From the NCBI RefSeq assembly GCF_014203355.1, contig NZ_JACHIR010000001.1:3474038-3538037 (forward strand): 64,000 nt of DNA, written 5' to 3'. This stretch comes from Kutzneria kofuensis. GTDB taxonomy: Bacteria; Actinomycetota; Actinomycetes; Mycobacteriales; Pseudonocardiaceae. The notes beneath the pieces were generated by a model. That model ran no database searches, was not told the origin of the DNA, and saw only the letters and a list, made by a program, of their open reading frames with translations. Positions 51,224 through 60,246 of the stretch are shown piece after piece (within the stretch, counting starts at the first letter, position 1; each line of letters opens with the position of its first letter). The translations under genes and the position numbers were made by a program.

Positions 51224-52180
51224 CTAGACCACCTTTCCCTGGTGCACCACCACTGTCGGGTCGCGGCGTTCCCGAATCACCTCGGCCACAGTCTCCCCGG
51301 GCAGCACCACGAACTCCGCCCGATCGCCCTCGACCAACCCGTGGTCGCGCTCACCCAGAACGGCCGCCCCACCACGGGTGGCGGTGTCGGCACACATCTC
51401 GATCATCGGGTCGGCGGTGTAGCCCTCGGCCTCGGCCAGCTCCCACAGGTCGCAGCCGCCGATGCCGACGCGCACGCCGCCCCAGCGGAGCTTGCGCAGC
51501 GGCAACGGTTTGGTGGCGATCACCGCGACGTCCGACTCGGCGAGGCGGTCGATGAGCTCGTCCTGCCGGTCGGGATCCACAGTGGACAAGGCGGACGCGT
51601 GAGTGATGGTGACCCGGCCGCGCATGTCCAGAGCCGAGGCGCGGGCGCAGATGAGCTCGATCTCGAACGCCCCGAGCTCGCCGGGATCGTCGAGCTGGAT
51701 GTCGATGCCGCACTGGTGCTTGTCGGCGAGCCCGAACACGACGTCGAGGTGCCGCACGGGATCCCGGTCGACACGCGCGGGATCGATGCCGCCGACAAGA
51801 TCGGCGCCGGCCTCCAGCGCGGCGTCCAACGCGTCCATGCCGGTGATGGCCCCGGTGGGCGACACGGCGACGAGCTGCACCTCGACCCGACCAAGCAGTT
51901 GCTCACGCCGGGCCAGCGCCTCCTCCATCGCGGCTACCGGGATGTGCGCGCGGGCCATGGTGGTGCCGGGCCGTAACGCGTCCAGCCGGGCATGCGCGTC
52001 GACGAAGGACGGCAGCAGCACGCCGCCACCGCCGTCCACGACAGGTGTTCCGGCCGGCGCGGCCAGCCCGACGCCGATCTGGTCGATCCGGCCAGCCACG
52101 CAGAGCACGTCGACCGCGGGCAGCTCCGTCGCGCTCGGCCACGGCCGGACGGAGGTGATCAGCAGCTCACCGCTCATCAC
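51224..52180 (-). CDS. Degenerate cytosine deaminase-like amidohydrolase
   Basis: 318 residues, shorter than the 400 or so of the family. The barrel pattern is recognisable (VDGGGGVLLPSFVDAH, ALEAGADLVGGIDPARVDRDPVRHLDVVFGLAD, GRVTITHASAL). The HxH-type first metal motif reads DAHARLD, the later IHLHDPGE-type motif reads IDIQLDDPGE, and about 50 residues before ARAHIPV appear deleted. Metal binding is thus doubtful and the protein may be inactive or have changed function. It sits on the opposite strand, tail-to-tail with the EspR-like gene, 6 bases before the FAD oxidase stop. Confidence 0.7.
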   Translation of the reverse strand: MMSGELLITSVRPWPSATELPAVDVLCVAGRIDQIGVGLAAPAGTPVVDGGGGVLLPSFVDAHARLDALRPGTTMARAHIPVAAMEEALARREQLLGRVEVQLVAVSPTGAITGMDALDAALEAGADLVGGIDPARVDRDPVRHLDVVFGLADKHQCGIDIQLDDPGELGAFEIELICARASALDMRGRVTITHASALSTVDPDRQDELIDRLAESDVAVIATKPLPLRKLRWGGVRVGIGGCDLWELAEAEGYTADPMIEMCADTATRGGAAVLGERDHGLVEGDRAEFVVLPGETVAEVIRERRDPTVVVHQGKVV

Positions 52181-52186
52181 GGGAGG

Positions 52187-53815
52187 TTAACCCCGATCGG
52201 CCGCCGGCAACAGCTTTCCGGGGTTGAGCACACCGGTCGGGTCAAGTGCGCGCTTGACCGAGGTCATCACGTCGATACCGAGCGAGCCCACCTCGCCCGC
52301 CAGGTACGGCGCGTGGTCGGTGCCGACGGCGTGGTGGTGGGTGATCGTGCCCAGCGGCGCGATCGCCTCGGACGCCGCCCGTTTCGCCCGCTGCCACTGG
52401 CCGATCGGGTCCTCGTCGGCCCGCGCGGCCAGCACCGTGAAGTACAACGAGGCTCCCGTCTCGTACGCATGCGACACGTGGCACATGACAACCGCGCGGT
52501 TGAGCGAACGTTGCAAGGCCCCTCGCACGGCCGTCCGAAGGGTGCTCAACTGCGACCAGTGCGTCGCAGTCTCCAGCGTCTCCACGCACACGCCCACGTT
52601 CAGCAGCGAATCCCGTTGCCGGGGGCCGGCAAACCGGCCGTGCCGCCACGACTCCCCGATCGGCTTGCCCAGCCGTATGGCCTTGTGTGGGCCCAGCGCC
52701 CGCATCGTCGCGGCGCGCCGGACGGCCAACTCGCCGGCGGATCCGGCCTCCCAGCCCAGGATCAGCAGGCATGGATCGGCGATCCGCCGCGCCCGCAAGT
52801 ACGTCTTGACCGCGCCGGCCTTCACGCCACCGGTGAGCGAGAGCTGCACCTCGGTCTCCTCGGCGTCGGACAGCCGGGTGACGTCCGCCAAGACGCGGTG
52901 CTGCGCCAGATCCCGCACGGCGGCGGTCGCCGCGTCCCAACCGTCCAGGAAGTACCCCTCGTACCGGGTGTGCGTGGCGACCGGCCGGACCCGCAGCGTC
53001 ACCTCGGTGATCACACCGAAGGCCCCCTCGCTGCCGATCACGAGTTGCTTGAGGTCCGGGCCGGCGGCGGTGGCCGGGGCCACGCCGAGGTTCAGTTCGC
53101 CGACGGGAGTCGCGAGCCGCACACCGTCCACCATGTCCTCGAACCGCCCGTAGCCGGCGGAGGCCTGGCCGGCCGAGCGGGTGGCTGCGAAGCCGCCGAT
53201 GGTGGCTCGCTCGAAGGACTGCGGGAAATGGCCGAGGGTGAAGCCGTGCGCGGCGAGCATCCGCTCGGCGTCGGTCGCCCGCACACCGGCCTGCAACACG
53301 ACCAGCCGGGACAACGGGTCGATGGACACCAGGCGGTTGAGCCGGGCCAGGTCCAACACGATCACGGCGTGCTTGCCGCCGCGCAGCGCGGTCACGCCGC
53401 CGACCACGGAAGTGCCGCCGCCGAAGGGAATCACGCCGATGTCGTGCTCGCCGCAGGCCCGGAGCACGGCGACGACCTCGTCCGGGTCGGCCGGCAGCAC
53501 CACCGCGTCCGGCACGGCCAGCTCGCCGCAGCCCCGGTGCCGCAACAGGTCCACATAGGACATGCCGCCGGACCGGCCGAGCCGGGATTCCCGGTCGAGC
53601 AGCACGTTCTCGGGGCCGACCACGGCCTCCAGCGCCGCCCGGCCGACGATCGACAGCTCCGGTTCGGGCACGGTCAGCACCGAGTCGGGCGCGATCGGCG
53701 TCGGGTGTTCGCCGAGGCCGGTCCTGGTCCGCAGCCAGCGCAGCGCGTGCGGGGGCAGCGCGTGCTCGCCGTTCGTCCAGCCGCCGCGCAGGGTGTGATC
53801 GATGCCCGGTTCCAT
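52187..53815 (-). CDS. FAD-binding oxidase, alkyldihydroxyacetonephosphate synthase-like
   Basis: 542 residues from the ATG at 53815 (53833 is an alternative start). A VAO-type FAD domain (about 105-270; AVVLPADPDEVVAVLRACGEHDIGVIPFGGGTSVVGG, YGRFEDMV) is followed by the cap and the C-terminal HHH segment (TITHHHAVGTDHAPYL), matching AGPS, the ether-lipid enzyme. Bacterial homologues act on DHAP-like or other hydroxy acids; ether-bond formation is not proven here. Its start region overlaps that of the divergent TetR gene, which is fused in operon with glpD. Confidence 0.85.
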   Translation of the reverse strand: MEPGIDHTLRGGWTNGEHALPPHALRWLRTRTGLGEHPTPIAPDSVLTVPEPELSIVGRAALEAVVGPENVLLDRESRLGRSGGMSYVDLLRHRGCGELAVPDAVVLPADPDEVVAVLRACGEHDIGVIPFGGGTSVVGGVTALRGGKHAVIVLDLARLNRLVSIDPLSRLVVLQAGVRATDAERMLAAHGFTLGHFPQSFERATIGGFAATRSAGQASAGYGRFEDMVDGVRLATPVGELNLGVAPATAAGPDLKQLVIGSEGAFGVITEVTLRVRPVATHTRYEGYFLDGWDAATAAVRDLAQHRVLADVTRLSDAEETEVQLSLTGGVKAGAVKTYLRARRIADPCLLILGWEAGSAGELAVRRAATMRALGPHKAIRLGKPIGESWRHGRFAGPRQRDSLLNVGVCVETLETATHWSQLSTLRTAVRGALQRSLNRAVVMCHVSHAYETGASLYFTVLAARADEDPIGQWQRAKRAASEAIAPLGTITHHHAVGTDHAPYLAGEVGSLGIDVMTSVKRALDPTGVLNPGKLLPAADRG

Positions 53816-53831
53816 TGCTACAGTGTTACAC
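53816..53831. promoter_or_regulatory. Shared control region of the FAD oxidase and TetR/glpD genes
   Basis: Only 16 bases separate the two starts. TAACAC (minus strand) is seven bases before the oxidase ATG, and TACAGT (53819-53824, plus strand) is seven bases before the TetR ATG. Both transcripts are probably leaderless, and one repressor site would cover both. Confidence 0.5.
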
Positions 53832-54410
53832 ATGTCGTCACAACGTCACAGCGCCCGAGTCGGGGACGACGTCCTGCTGGACGCCGCGCACAAGTGCGTC
53901 CTGCTGGTCGGTGTGCGGCGCACCACGCTGACCGACGTGGCCCGAGAGGCCGGCGTCAGCCGGATGACGCTCTACCGGCGCTTCCCGGACGTGCGCAGCC
54001 TCGTCGCGGCCCTGATGACCAGGGAGTTCGGCGCGCTGCTCGGCGAGGTCGGCCCCGGCGAGACGGCTCGGCAGCGGCTGGTCAGCGGGGCCGTCGGGAC
54101 GGTGCGGCGGCTGCTGGCCAACCCGCTGATGGCGGCCGTCCTGGACCGGGACGCCGAACTGCTGCTGCCGTACGTCGTGGAGCGCCTCGGGGCGACGCAG
54201 CGCATTGCCGAGCAGTTCCTGCGGGTCGAACTGGCCGCCGGGCACGAGGACGGCTCCGTCCGCGCCGGTGACCTGGACGTGCAGGCGCGGACCCTGCTGC
54301 TGATGGTGCAGTCGTTCGTGCTGTCGGTCCGACCGGCGGTCGCCGGTCTGGCCCCGGACGCCGTCTTCGACGAGTTGGCGACGATGCTCGAAGGAGCGCT
54401 GCGACCGTGA
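53832..54410 (+). CDS. TetR-family regulator of the glpD/FAD oxidase locus
   Basis: 192 residues from the ATG at 53832. The DNA-binding part is CVLLVGVRRTTLTDVAREAGVSRMTLYRRFPDVRSLVAALM. Its stop overlaps the GTG of glpD (GTGA at 54407-54410). Divergence from the FAD oxidase with overlapping start regions makes it the likely repressor of both; a glycerophosphate or lipid ligand is inferred. Confidence 0.88.
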   Translation: MSSQRHSARVGDDVLLDAAHKCVLLVGVRRTTLTDVAREAGVSRMTLYRRFPDVRSLVAALMTREFGALLGEVGPGETARQRLVSGAVGTVRRLLANPLMAAVLDRDAELLLPYVVERLGATQRIAEQFLRVELAAGHEDGSVRAGDLDVQARTLLLMVQSFVLSVRPAVAGLAPDAVFDELATMLEGALRP

Positions 54411-55861
54411 ACACCTCCCTGAACGCCGGCCGCCGGCTGCGCGAGCTGGCCGAGATCTCCGCCGGCTCGGCAGTCGACGTCCTCGTGGTCGGCGGTGGCG
54501 TGACCGGAGCCGGTGTCGCCTTGGACGCCGCCTCACGAGGATTGTCGGTGTGCCTGGTCGAGGCGCACGACCTCGCCTTCGGCACGTCCCGGTGGTCGAG
54601 CAAGCTGGTGCACGGCGGGTTGCGGTATCTGGCCCACGGCGAGGTCGGCCTGGCATACGAGAGCGCCGTCGAGCGGGGCATCCTGATGACCCGCACCGCC
54701 CCGCACCTCGTCCGGGCGCTGCCGCAACTCGTTGCCCTGCACGGAAAGCAGCGCGGCTCGCTGGTGATGGCCGGGCTCCGGGCCGGTGACGTGCTGCGCC
54801 GCGCCGCCGGCACGCCGAAGACGGTCCTCCCGCCGCCGCGACGGATCTCGGCGGCGGAAACCCTTGCCCTGGCGCCGGGCCTGCGCGCCGCGGGGCTCAC
54901 CGGCGGGCTGTTGTCGTTCGACGGCCAGCTGATCGACGACGCCCGGCTGGTCGTCGCGCTGGCTCGGACCGCCGCCGGCTTCGGCGCCCGCATTCTCACC
55001 CGGGCCAAGGTCACCGAGCTGGCCGGCGGCGGCGCGCGGGTCCGCGACACGCTGACCGGCGACGAGTTCGAGGTCAAGGCGCGCAGGGTGATCAACGCGA
55101 CCGGGGTGTGGGCCGGGCAGCTCGTGCCGTCGGTGCGGCTGCGGCCGTCCCGCGGCTCGCACCTGGTGTTGAGCGCCGACGCCGTGCGGGTCGGGTCGAC
55201 GTCGCTGACCGTGCCGATCCCGGGCGAGACCAACCGGTTCGTGCTGGTGCTGCCGCAGGCCGACGGCCGGGTCTACGTCGGCCTCACCGACGAGCCGGTC
55301 GACGGCCCGCTCCCGGACGTGCCCGACGTGCCGCAGTCCGATGTGGACTTTCTCCTCGATGTCGCTTCCTCGGTGCTGCAACGCCCCCTGACCACCGACG
55401 ACGTGATCGGCGCTTACGCCGGGTTGCGACCGCTGATCGAGCAGGCGGGTTCGCGCAGCGCCGACCTGTCCCGCAAGCATGCCGTGCTGACCTCCCCGGA
55501 CGGCGTGATCACCGTCGTCGGCGGCAAGCTGACCACCTACCGCCGAATGGCCGCCGACGCCGTCGACGCCACCGGACTGACGGCAAAACCCTGCCGTACC
55601 AAGGACATCCCACTCGTCGGAGCCACCAGGTCCGCCGTCGACGCGCCACCCCGGCTCGTCGCCAAGTACGGCGCCGAGGCGCCGCAGGTGCAGGCGCTGA
55701 ACCGCCCCGAGCCGGTGTTCGGCGAGGTCACCGCGGCCGAGGTGGTGTGGGCGTACGAGCACGAGGGCGCGCTGGACGCCGACGACGTGCTGGACCGCCG
55801 AACCCGGATCGGGCTCGTGCCCGCCGACCGCGAGCGCGCGCTACCCCACCTGACCCGCTGA
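54407..55861 (+). CDS. glpD: Glycerol-3-phosphate dehydrogenase
   Basis: 484 residues. FAD-binding VDVLVVGGGVTGAGVALDAASRGLSV, then LAFGTSRWSSKLVHGGLRYL and GAYAGLRPLIEQ are GlpD/GlpA signatures. It oxidises glycerol-3-phosphate to dihydroxyacetone phosphate, passing electrons to quinone at the membrane. It is somewhat short at the C-terminal helical domain. It is coupled to the TetR gene. Together with the divergent AGPS-like oxidase, the locus centres on DHAP or glycerophosphate. Confidence 0.92.
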   Translation: MNTSLNAGRRLRELAEISAGSAVDVLVVGGGVTGAGVALDAASRGLSVCLVEAHDLAFGTSRWSSKLVHGGLRYLAHGEVGLAYESAVERGILMTRTAPHLVRALPQLVALHGKQRGSLVMAGLRAGDVLRRAAGTPKTVLPPPRRISAAETLALAPGLRAAGLTGGLLSFDGQLIDDARLVVALARTAAGFGARILTRAKVTELAGGGARVRDTLTGDEFEVKARRVINATGVWAGQLVPSVRLRPSRGSHLVLSADAVRVGSTSLTVPIPGETNRFVLVLPQADGRVYVGLTDEPVDGPLPDVPDVPQSDVDFLLDVASSVLQRPLTTDDVIGAYAGLRPLIEQAGSRSADLSRKHAVLTSPDGVITVVGGKLTTYRRMAADAVDATGLTAKPCRTKDIPLVGATRSAVDAPPRLVAKYGAEAPQVQALNRPEPVFGEVTAAEVVWAYEHEGALDADDVLDRRTRIGLVPADRERALPHLTR

Positions 55862-55886
55862 CCCCGCCCCACCCTCCCCTCCTTGT

Positions 55887-55934
55887 ACCTGAGTGGCTTA
55901 CTTGCTCCCCAGGGCGAAGTAAGCCACTCACGTA
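55887..55934 (+). repeat. Fourth copy of the 48-bp palindromic repeat (family A)
   Basis: ACCTGAGTGGCTTACTT pairs with AAGTAAGCCACTCACGT around 14 bases. Placed 25 bases after the glpD stop, it could act as its terminator. It is the same unit as the tandem array at 5054-5236. Confidence 0.8.
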
Positions 55935-55990
55935 GCCCAAGGGTCGCCAGGTTCCCGCCGCGCCTCTTCCCGCCCCGGGCGCGTATCCCG

Positions 55991-56018
55991 TTGACGATCC
56001 GTTGGGTTTTTGCAACAC
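55991..56018 (+). promoter_or_regulatory. Promoter of the HTH/NatAB cassette, probably leaderless
   Basis: TTGACG (55991-55996) and CAACAC (56013-56018) with a 16-bp spacer, eight bases before the GTG at 56027. Confidence 0.5.
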
Positions 56019-56026
56019 TTCGTTCC

Positions 56027-56296
56027 GTGAGCCCAGTAAGGCGCGGTAAAGAGCTGCCGATCCACAATCGGCTGCAGGTGCTGCGCGCGGAACGGGGGCT
56101 GACCCGGGCACAGCTGGCGGAGCTGGTCGAGGTGAACCCGCAGACCATCGGCGCGCTGGAGCGCGGCGACCACTACCCCAGCCTCGACCTGGCCTTCCGG
56201 ATCTGCGAGGTGTTCTCGCTGCCGGTCGAGGCGGTGTTCAGCCGCACCCCGTTCCAACCGCTGTCCACCCAGCTGTACGGCAAGGGGGAGTCATGA
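56027..56296 (+). CDS. Small XRE (YozG-like) regulator
   Basis: 89 residues from a GTG at 56027. Almost the whole protein is a helix-turn-helix (NRLQVLRAERGLTRAQLAELVEVNPQTIGALERGDHYPSLDLAFRICEVFSLPVEAVF). Small regulators of this kind often control the membrane/ABC genes next to them. Its stop overlaps the next ATG (ATGA). Confidence 0.85.
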   Translation: MSPVRRGKELPIHNRLQVLRAERGLTRAQLAELVEVNPQTIGALERGDHYPSLDLAFRICEVFSLPVEAVFSRTPFQPLSTQLYGKGES

Positions 56297-56811
56297 ACAC
56301 GTTCAAGGATCATTACCACGCGCACCAGGAACGCAGCGCCACGGCGTATTCGACCGCGCTGCCCGGCATGCGCAACCGCCGCACCCGCCGAGTGGCGGTG
56401 TCGGCCTGGCTGGTGACCACGATCGCCTTGCTGGCTGTGTGCCCGTTCGCCGGCACGCCGTCGGTGACCTTCGCGGTCTGGGCGGCGCTGCTCGGGATCA
56501 CGGCCCTGTTGCAAACAGTGCACAAGGTGCTCACGAACAACATCGGGGAGCGGACGGCGCGGCTTTTGGACGAGCGCGAACTCGCGCTGCGCGGCCGGTG
56601 CGGCTACGTTGGGTTCCTCGTCGCCGCCTGGAGCCTGGTGATCGCCGCCATGGTGCTCGCGCTGACCCCGCTCAGGGAACAGCAGTTCGGTCCGTTCGCA
56701 CTGCTGGTCAGCCTCGTGGCACTGGCCAGCAACGTGCCGACCGCGCTGCTGGCCTGGCAGTTGCCGGACGACGAGCCGGACCCGATCGCCGAAGGAGACA
56801 GCCGTGGCTGA
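56293..56811 (+). CDS. Integral membrane protein of the HTH/NatAB cassette
   Basis: 172 residues with about four membrane helices (VSAWLVTTIALLAVCPFA, VTFAVWAALLGITALLQTV, VGFLVAAWSLVIAAMVLAL, FALLVSLVALASNVPTALLAW). No named family was recognised. It is translationally coupled to the HTH gene before and overlaps the ATPase after, so it is a component or regulator of the exporter. Confidence 0.8.
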   Translation: MNTFKDHYHAHQERSATAYSTALPGMRNRRTRRVAVSAWLVTTIALLAVCPFAGTPSVTFAVWAALLGITALLQTVHKVLTNNIGERTARLLDERELALRGRCGYVGFLVAAWSLVIAAMVLALTPLREQQFGPFALLVSLVALASNVPTALLAWQLPDDEPDPIAEGDSRG

Positions 56812-57715
56812 GGGGGTGCTGGAGATCGACCGGATCTCCAAGCGCTACGGGACCGTGCGCGCGCTGCACGAGATGACCTTCGACGTGCGCGCCGGGGAAC
56901 TGTTCGGCTTCGTCGGCAGCAACGGCGCCGGCAAGACCACCACCATGCGCATCGCGCTCGGCGTGCTGGCGGCCGACGCGGGCGAGGTCCGGTGGGCCGG
57001 CAAGCCGGTGGACCTCGCCACCCGCAGGCGAATCGGCTACATGCCGGAGGAACGCGGGCTGTACCCGAAGATGAAGGCACGCGAACAGCTCGTGTACCTG
57101 GCCCAGCTGCACGGCATGTCCGCCGGCGACGCCCGGCGCGCCACCGACGCCTGGATCGACCGGCTCGGGCTGACCGCGCGGCGCGACGACGAGGTGCAGA
57201 AGCTCAGCCTGGGCAACCAGCAGCGCGTGCAGCTGATCGCCGCGCTGGTGCACGATCCGGCGGTGCTGGTGCTGGACGAGCCGTTCTCCGGGCTGGACCC
57301 GGTGGCCGTGGACGTGATGAGCGAGGTGCTGCGCGAGCAGGCGGATCGCGGCGTGCCGGTGCTGTTCTCCAGCCACCAGCTCGACCTCGTGGAACGGCTG
57401 TGCGACCGGGTCGGAATCGTCCGAAATGGACAGATGGTGGCCAGTGGCGGCGTCGCCGAGCTCCGCGAGAGCGGGCCGGTGCGGCTGGTGGTGGACGCCC
57501 CCGACGCCGCCGCGGACTGGACAGCCGGGTTGGCCGGCGTGCGCGTGGTCGCCGCCGACGGCGGCCGCACGGTCGTCGAACTCGGCGAGGGCGGCGACGA
57601 CCAGGAAGTGCTGGCGGCGGCGCTGAAGACCGGGCCGGTGCGGGAGTTCACCCGGCTGCGGCCGAGCCTGACCGAGTTGTTCCGCAACGTCGTGTCCGAA
57701 CAGGGGGCATCGTGA
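56804..57715 (+). CDS. ABC transporter ATPase, NatA-like
   Basis: 303 residues. Walker A is GSNGAGKTTT; the Q-loop region is IGYMPEERGLYP. LSLGNQQRVQLIAAL is the ABC signature (LSxGx), and VLVLDEPFSGLDP is Walker B. The YMPEERGLY segment is typical of NatA/YhaQ ATPases, which drive export of sodium ions, peptides or drugs. It carries a C-terminal DUF4162-like tail. Its stop overlaps the permease GTG. Confidence 0.92.
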   Translation: MAEGVLEIDRISKRYGTVRALHEMTFDVRAGELFGFVGSNGAGKTTTMRIALGVLAADAGEVRWAGKPVDLATRRRIGYMPEERGLYPKMKAREQLVYLAQLHGMSAGDARRATDAWIDRLGLTARRDDEVQKLSLGNQQRVQLIAALVHDPAVLVLDEPFSGLDPVAVDVMSEVLREQADRGVPVLFSSHQLDLVERLCDRVGIVRNGQMVASGGVAELRESGPVRLVVDAPDAAADWTAGLAGVRVVAADGGRTVVELGEGGDDQEVLAAALKTGPVREFTRLRPSLTELFRNVVSEQGAS

Positions 57716-58890
57716 CCACCTCGCGCGTGATCGGCCTGGTCGCGGGCCGCGAGTTCACCACCCGCGTGCGCAGCAAGTCGTTCGTCGTGAGCACGCTGGT
57801 GATCCTCGCCGTGATGGGGATGTACGTGGTGCTGTTCACCGTCATCGGCAAGGAGAGCACGGCCAAGATCGGGCTCACCGGACAGGCCACCGCCATGTCC
57901 GCGCCGCTCTCGGCCGCCGCCAACCACCTCGGCAAGCAGGTGCAGATCAGCACCGTGGACGACAAGGCCACCGGCCTCCAGCAGGTCCGCGACGGCAAGC
58001 TGGACGTGCTGGTGGAGGGCCCGCTCGGCGCGCCGACCGTGGACGTGAAGTCCACTTTGGACCCCGTGTTGCAGAACGTACTGGAGCAACTGGTGCGGGC
58101 CCAGGCGATCCAGGCGGTGCTGGCGCAGGCCCAGCTGCCGCCGACCGCGCTGAACGCGGCGCAGAACGCCAAGGTGACCGTCAACGCGCTGGAGCCGCCG
58201 GATCCCGAGCAGGCGCAACGGATCGCACTGTCGCTGATCACCGGCATCGTGCTGGTGTTCTCCATCATGGCCTTCGGCACCGCCGTCGCGCAGGGCGTGG
58301 TCGAGGAAAAGTCCAGCCGGGTGGTGGAGATCCTGCTGGCCACGATCCGACCATGGCAGCTGCTGGTGGGCAAGGTGCTCGGCATCGGCGTGGTCGGGCT
58401 GATGCAGGTCGTGATCATCGCCGCGGTCGGGCTGACCCTGGTCAACACCAGCGGTGTGTTCGCGGTGCCGGCGGTCGCGTTCGGCACCGTGCTCGGCGCG
58501 CTCGTCTGGTACGTCCTGGGCTTCTTCCTCTATGCCGCGCTGCTGGCCGCCGCCGGCTCGCTGGTGTCACGGCAGGAGGAGCTCCAGTCGGCGATCACGC
58601 CCGTGTCGCTGCTGCCGACGATCGCCTTCGTGGTCGGCGTGAACCTGCTGATTCCCAACCCCACCAACACGGTCAGCACCGTGCTGTCGCTGATCCCGCT
58701 GTTCACGCCGACCCTGATGCCCAGCCGGATCGCGCTCGGCGTCGCCCCCGCGTGGCAGGTCGCGCTGGCGGTGGTGCTGATGATCGCCGCGATCGCGCTG
58801 GTCACCTGGCTGGCCGGGCGGATCTACCGCAACGCGGTGCTGCAGACCGGCGGGCGGGTCCGACTGCTGGACGCGCTCAGGTCGTCCTGA
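57712..58890 (+). CDS. ABC transporter permease, NatB-like
   Basis: 392 residues from the GTG at 57712. The first helix (VVSTLVILAVMGMYVVLFTVIG) is followed by an extracellular domain (about 50-165), then five or six helices beginning SLITGIVLVFSIMAFGTAVAQGVVEEKSSRVVEILL, the ABC-2 NatB hallmark. It is the export channel for the NatA-like ATPase. Its 3' end overlaps the photolyase gene on the other strand by 14 bases. Confidence 0.9.
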   Translation: MTTSRVIGLVAGREFTTRVRSKSFVVSTLVILAVMGMYVVLFTVIGKESTAKIGLTGQATAMSAPLSAAANHLGKQVQISTVDDKATGLQQVRDGKLDVLVEGPLGAPTVDVKSTLDPVLQNVLEQLVRAQAIQAVLAQAQLPPTALNAAQNAKVTVNALEPPDPEQAQRIALSLITGIVLVFSIMAFGTAVAQGVVEEKSSRVVEILLATIRPWQLLVGKVLGIGVVGLMQVVIIAAVGLTLVNTSGVFAVPAVAFGTVLGALVWYVLGFFLYAALLAAAGSLVSRQEELQSAITPVSLLPTIAFVVGVNLLIPNPTNTVSTVLSLIPLFTPTLMPSRIALGVAPAWQVALAVVLMIAAIALVTWLAGRIYRNAVLQTGGRVRLLDALRSS

Positions 58891-60196
58891 TCGCGTCGTA
58901 CCGGTCGAGGGACACCCGGCGCTCGTGGGCGTGGTCCACGATGGGCGCCGGGTAGTCCTTCGGCAGCTTGTCCAGCTTGTGCACGGCTTTTCCTTGGACA
59001 CCACGGAGTTCCGGCACGTACTTGCGGACGTAGTCGCCGCCCGCGTCGAACTTCTCGCCCTGGGTGACCGGGTTGAAGATCCGGAAGTACGGGGCCGCGT
59101 CGGTGCCGCAGCCGGCCACCCACTGCCAGTTGAGCTGGTTGGAGGCCAGGTCGCCGTCGACCAGGTGGCGCATGAAGTGCCTCGCGCCCCACCACCACGG
59201 CACGTGCAGGTCCTTCACCAGGAAGCTGGCGACGATCATGCGGACCCGGTTGTGCATCCAGTCCTCGGCCAGCAGCTGCCGCATGCCGGCGTCCACGATC
59301 GGGTAGCCGGTGCGGCCCGCGCACCAGGCCTCGAACCGTTCCCGGGCCGCCTGTCCGGTGTCGTGCTCGAACCTGTCGAACTTGCGGTCGTAGTTCTCGC
59401 GGGCGGTGTTCGGCTGGTGCCACAGCACGTCCGCGTAGAACTCCCGCCAGGCCAGCTCGGAGCGGAAGGTCTCGTTGCCGGGCCTTATATCCGCCAGCAG
59501 TGTGCGCGGATGCAGGCACCCCCAGTGGAGGTACGCCGACAGGCGGCTGGTTCCGTTGCGGTCCGGCCGGTCCCGGTCCGTGTCGTAGTCGGCCAGGACG
59601 CCGTCGCGAAAGTCCTGCCAGGCCTCAAGAGCGGCTTCCTCGCCGGCGTGGTGTTTCGACTTGCCGGCCGGGATCTTCTCGCCGCCCTTGAGGGACATCC
59701 ACCGTGCACTGTCCACACCGGACTGTGCCGGCTTGCGCCAGCCGTGGTCCAGCCAGGCCGTCCGGAACGGCGTGAACACCCGGTACGGCTCGCCGTCCTG
59801 CTTGCGCACCCGGCCCGGCGTCACCGCGTACGGCGATCCCGTGCGGACGAAATCGATGTTCCCCAACGCCTTGCGCACTCGCTCGTCCCGCTCCCGCCCG
59901 TACGGCCCGGCGTCGGCCGACACGTGCACGCTGCCGGCTTCGATCTTCTTCGCGATCTCCGGCAGCACTCGCTCGGGGTCCCCGCGCGCGACGTGCAGGC
60001 GGCCGCCGAGGTCGTGGTCGAGGGCGCGCAGGCAGTCGTACAGGAACCGGCGCCGCGGCTCTCCCGCCGGCTTCAACAGCCGGTCGTCCAGCACGAACAG
60101 CGGTAACACCTCACCGCTGTCGGCGGCCGCCAGCAGCGCCGGGTGATCGGACAGCCGCAGATCGCGGCGGAACCACATGATCGCGGGCGGGCTCAT
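58877..60196 (-). CDS. phr: Deoxyribodipyrimidine photolyase (class I)
   Basis: 439 residues. The antenna-binding N-terminal domain (IMWFRRDLRLSDHPAL) is followed by the FAD domain: WREFYADVLW, GRTGYPIVDAGMRQLLAEDWMHNRVRMIVASFLVKDLHVPWWWGARHF and DLASNQLNWQWVAGCGTDAAPYFRIFNP. It repairs UV-induced cyclobutane dimers using blue light. The C-terminus (HKLDKLPKDYPAPIVDHAHER) is full-length. It diverges from the small membrane gene at 60247. Confidence 0.95.
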   Translation of the reverse strand: MSPPAIMWFRRDLRLSDHPALLAAADSGEVLPLFVLDDRLLKPAGEPRRRFLYDCLRALDHDLGGRLHVARGDPERVLPEIAKKIEAGSVHVSADAGPYGRERDERVRKALGNIDFVRTGSPYAVTPGRVRKQDGEPYRVFTPFRTAWLDHGWRKPAQSGVDSARWMSLKGGEKIPAGKSKHHAGEEAALEAWQDFRDGVLADYDTDRDRPDRNGTSRLSAYLHWGCLHPRTLLADIRPGNETFRSELAWREFYADVLWHQPNTARENYDRKFDRFEHDTGQAARERFEAWCAGRTGYPIVDAGMRQLLAEDWMHNRVRMIVASFLVKDLHVPWWWGARHFMRHLVDGDLASNQLNWQWVAGCGTDAAPYFRIFNPVTQGEKFDAGGDYVRKYVPELRGVQGKAVHKLDKLPKDYPAPIVDHAHERRVSLDRYDAIRTT

Positions 60197-60246
60197 GCCT
60201 TCCGACGCTACGGTGATGGCGTACTGGCCGCAGAGCGGGGAGGGAC

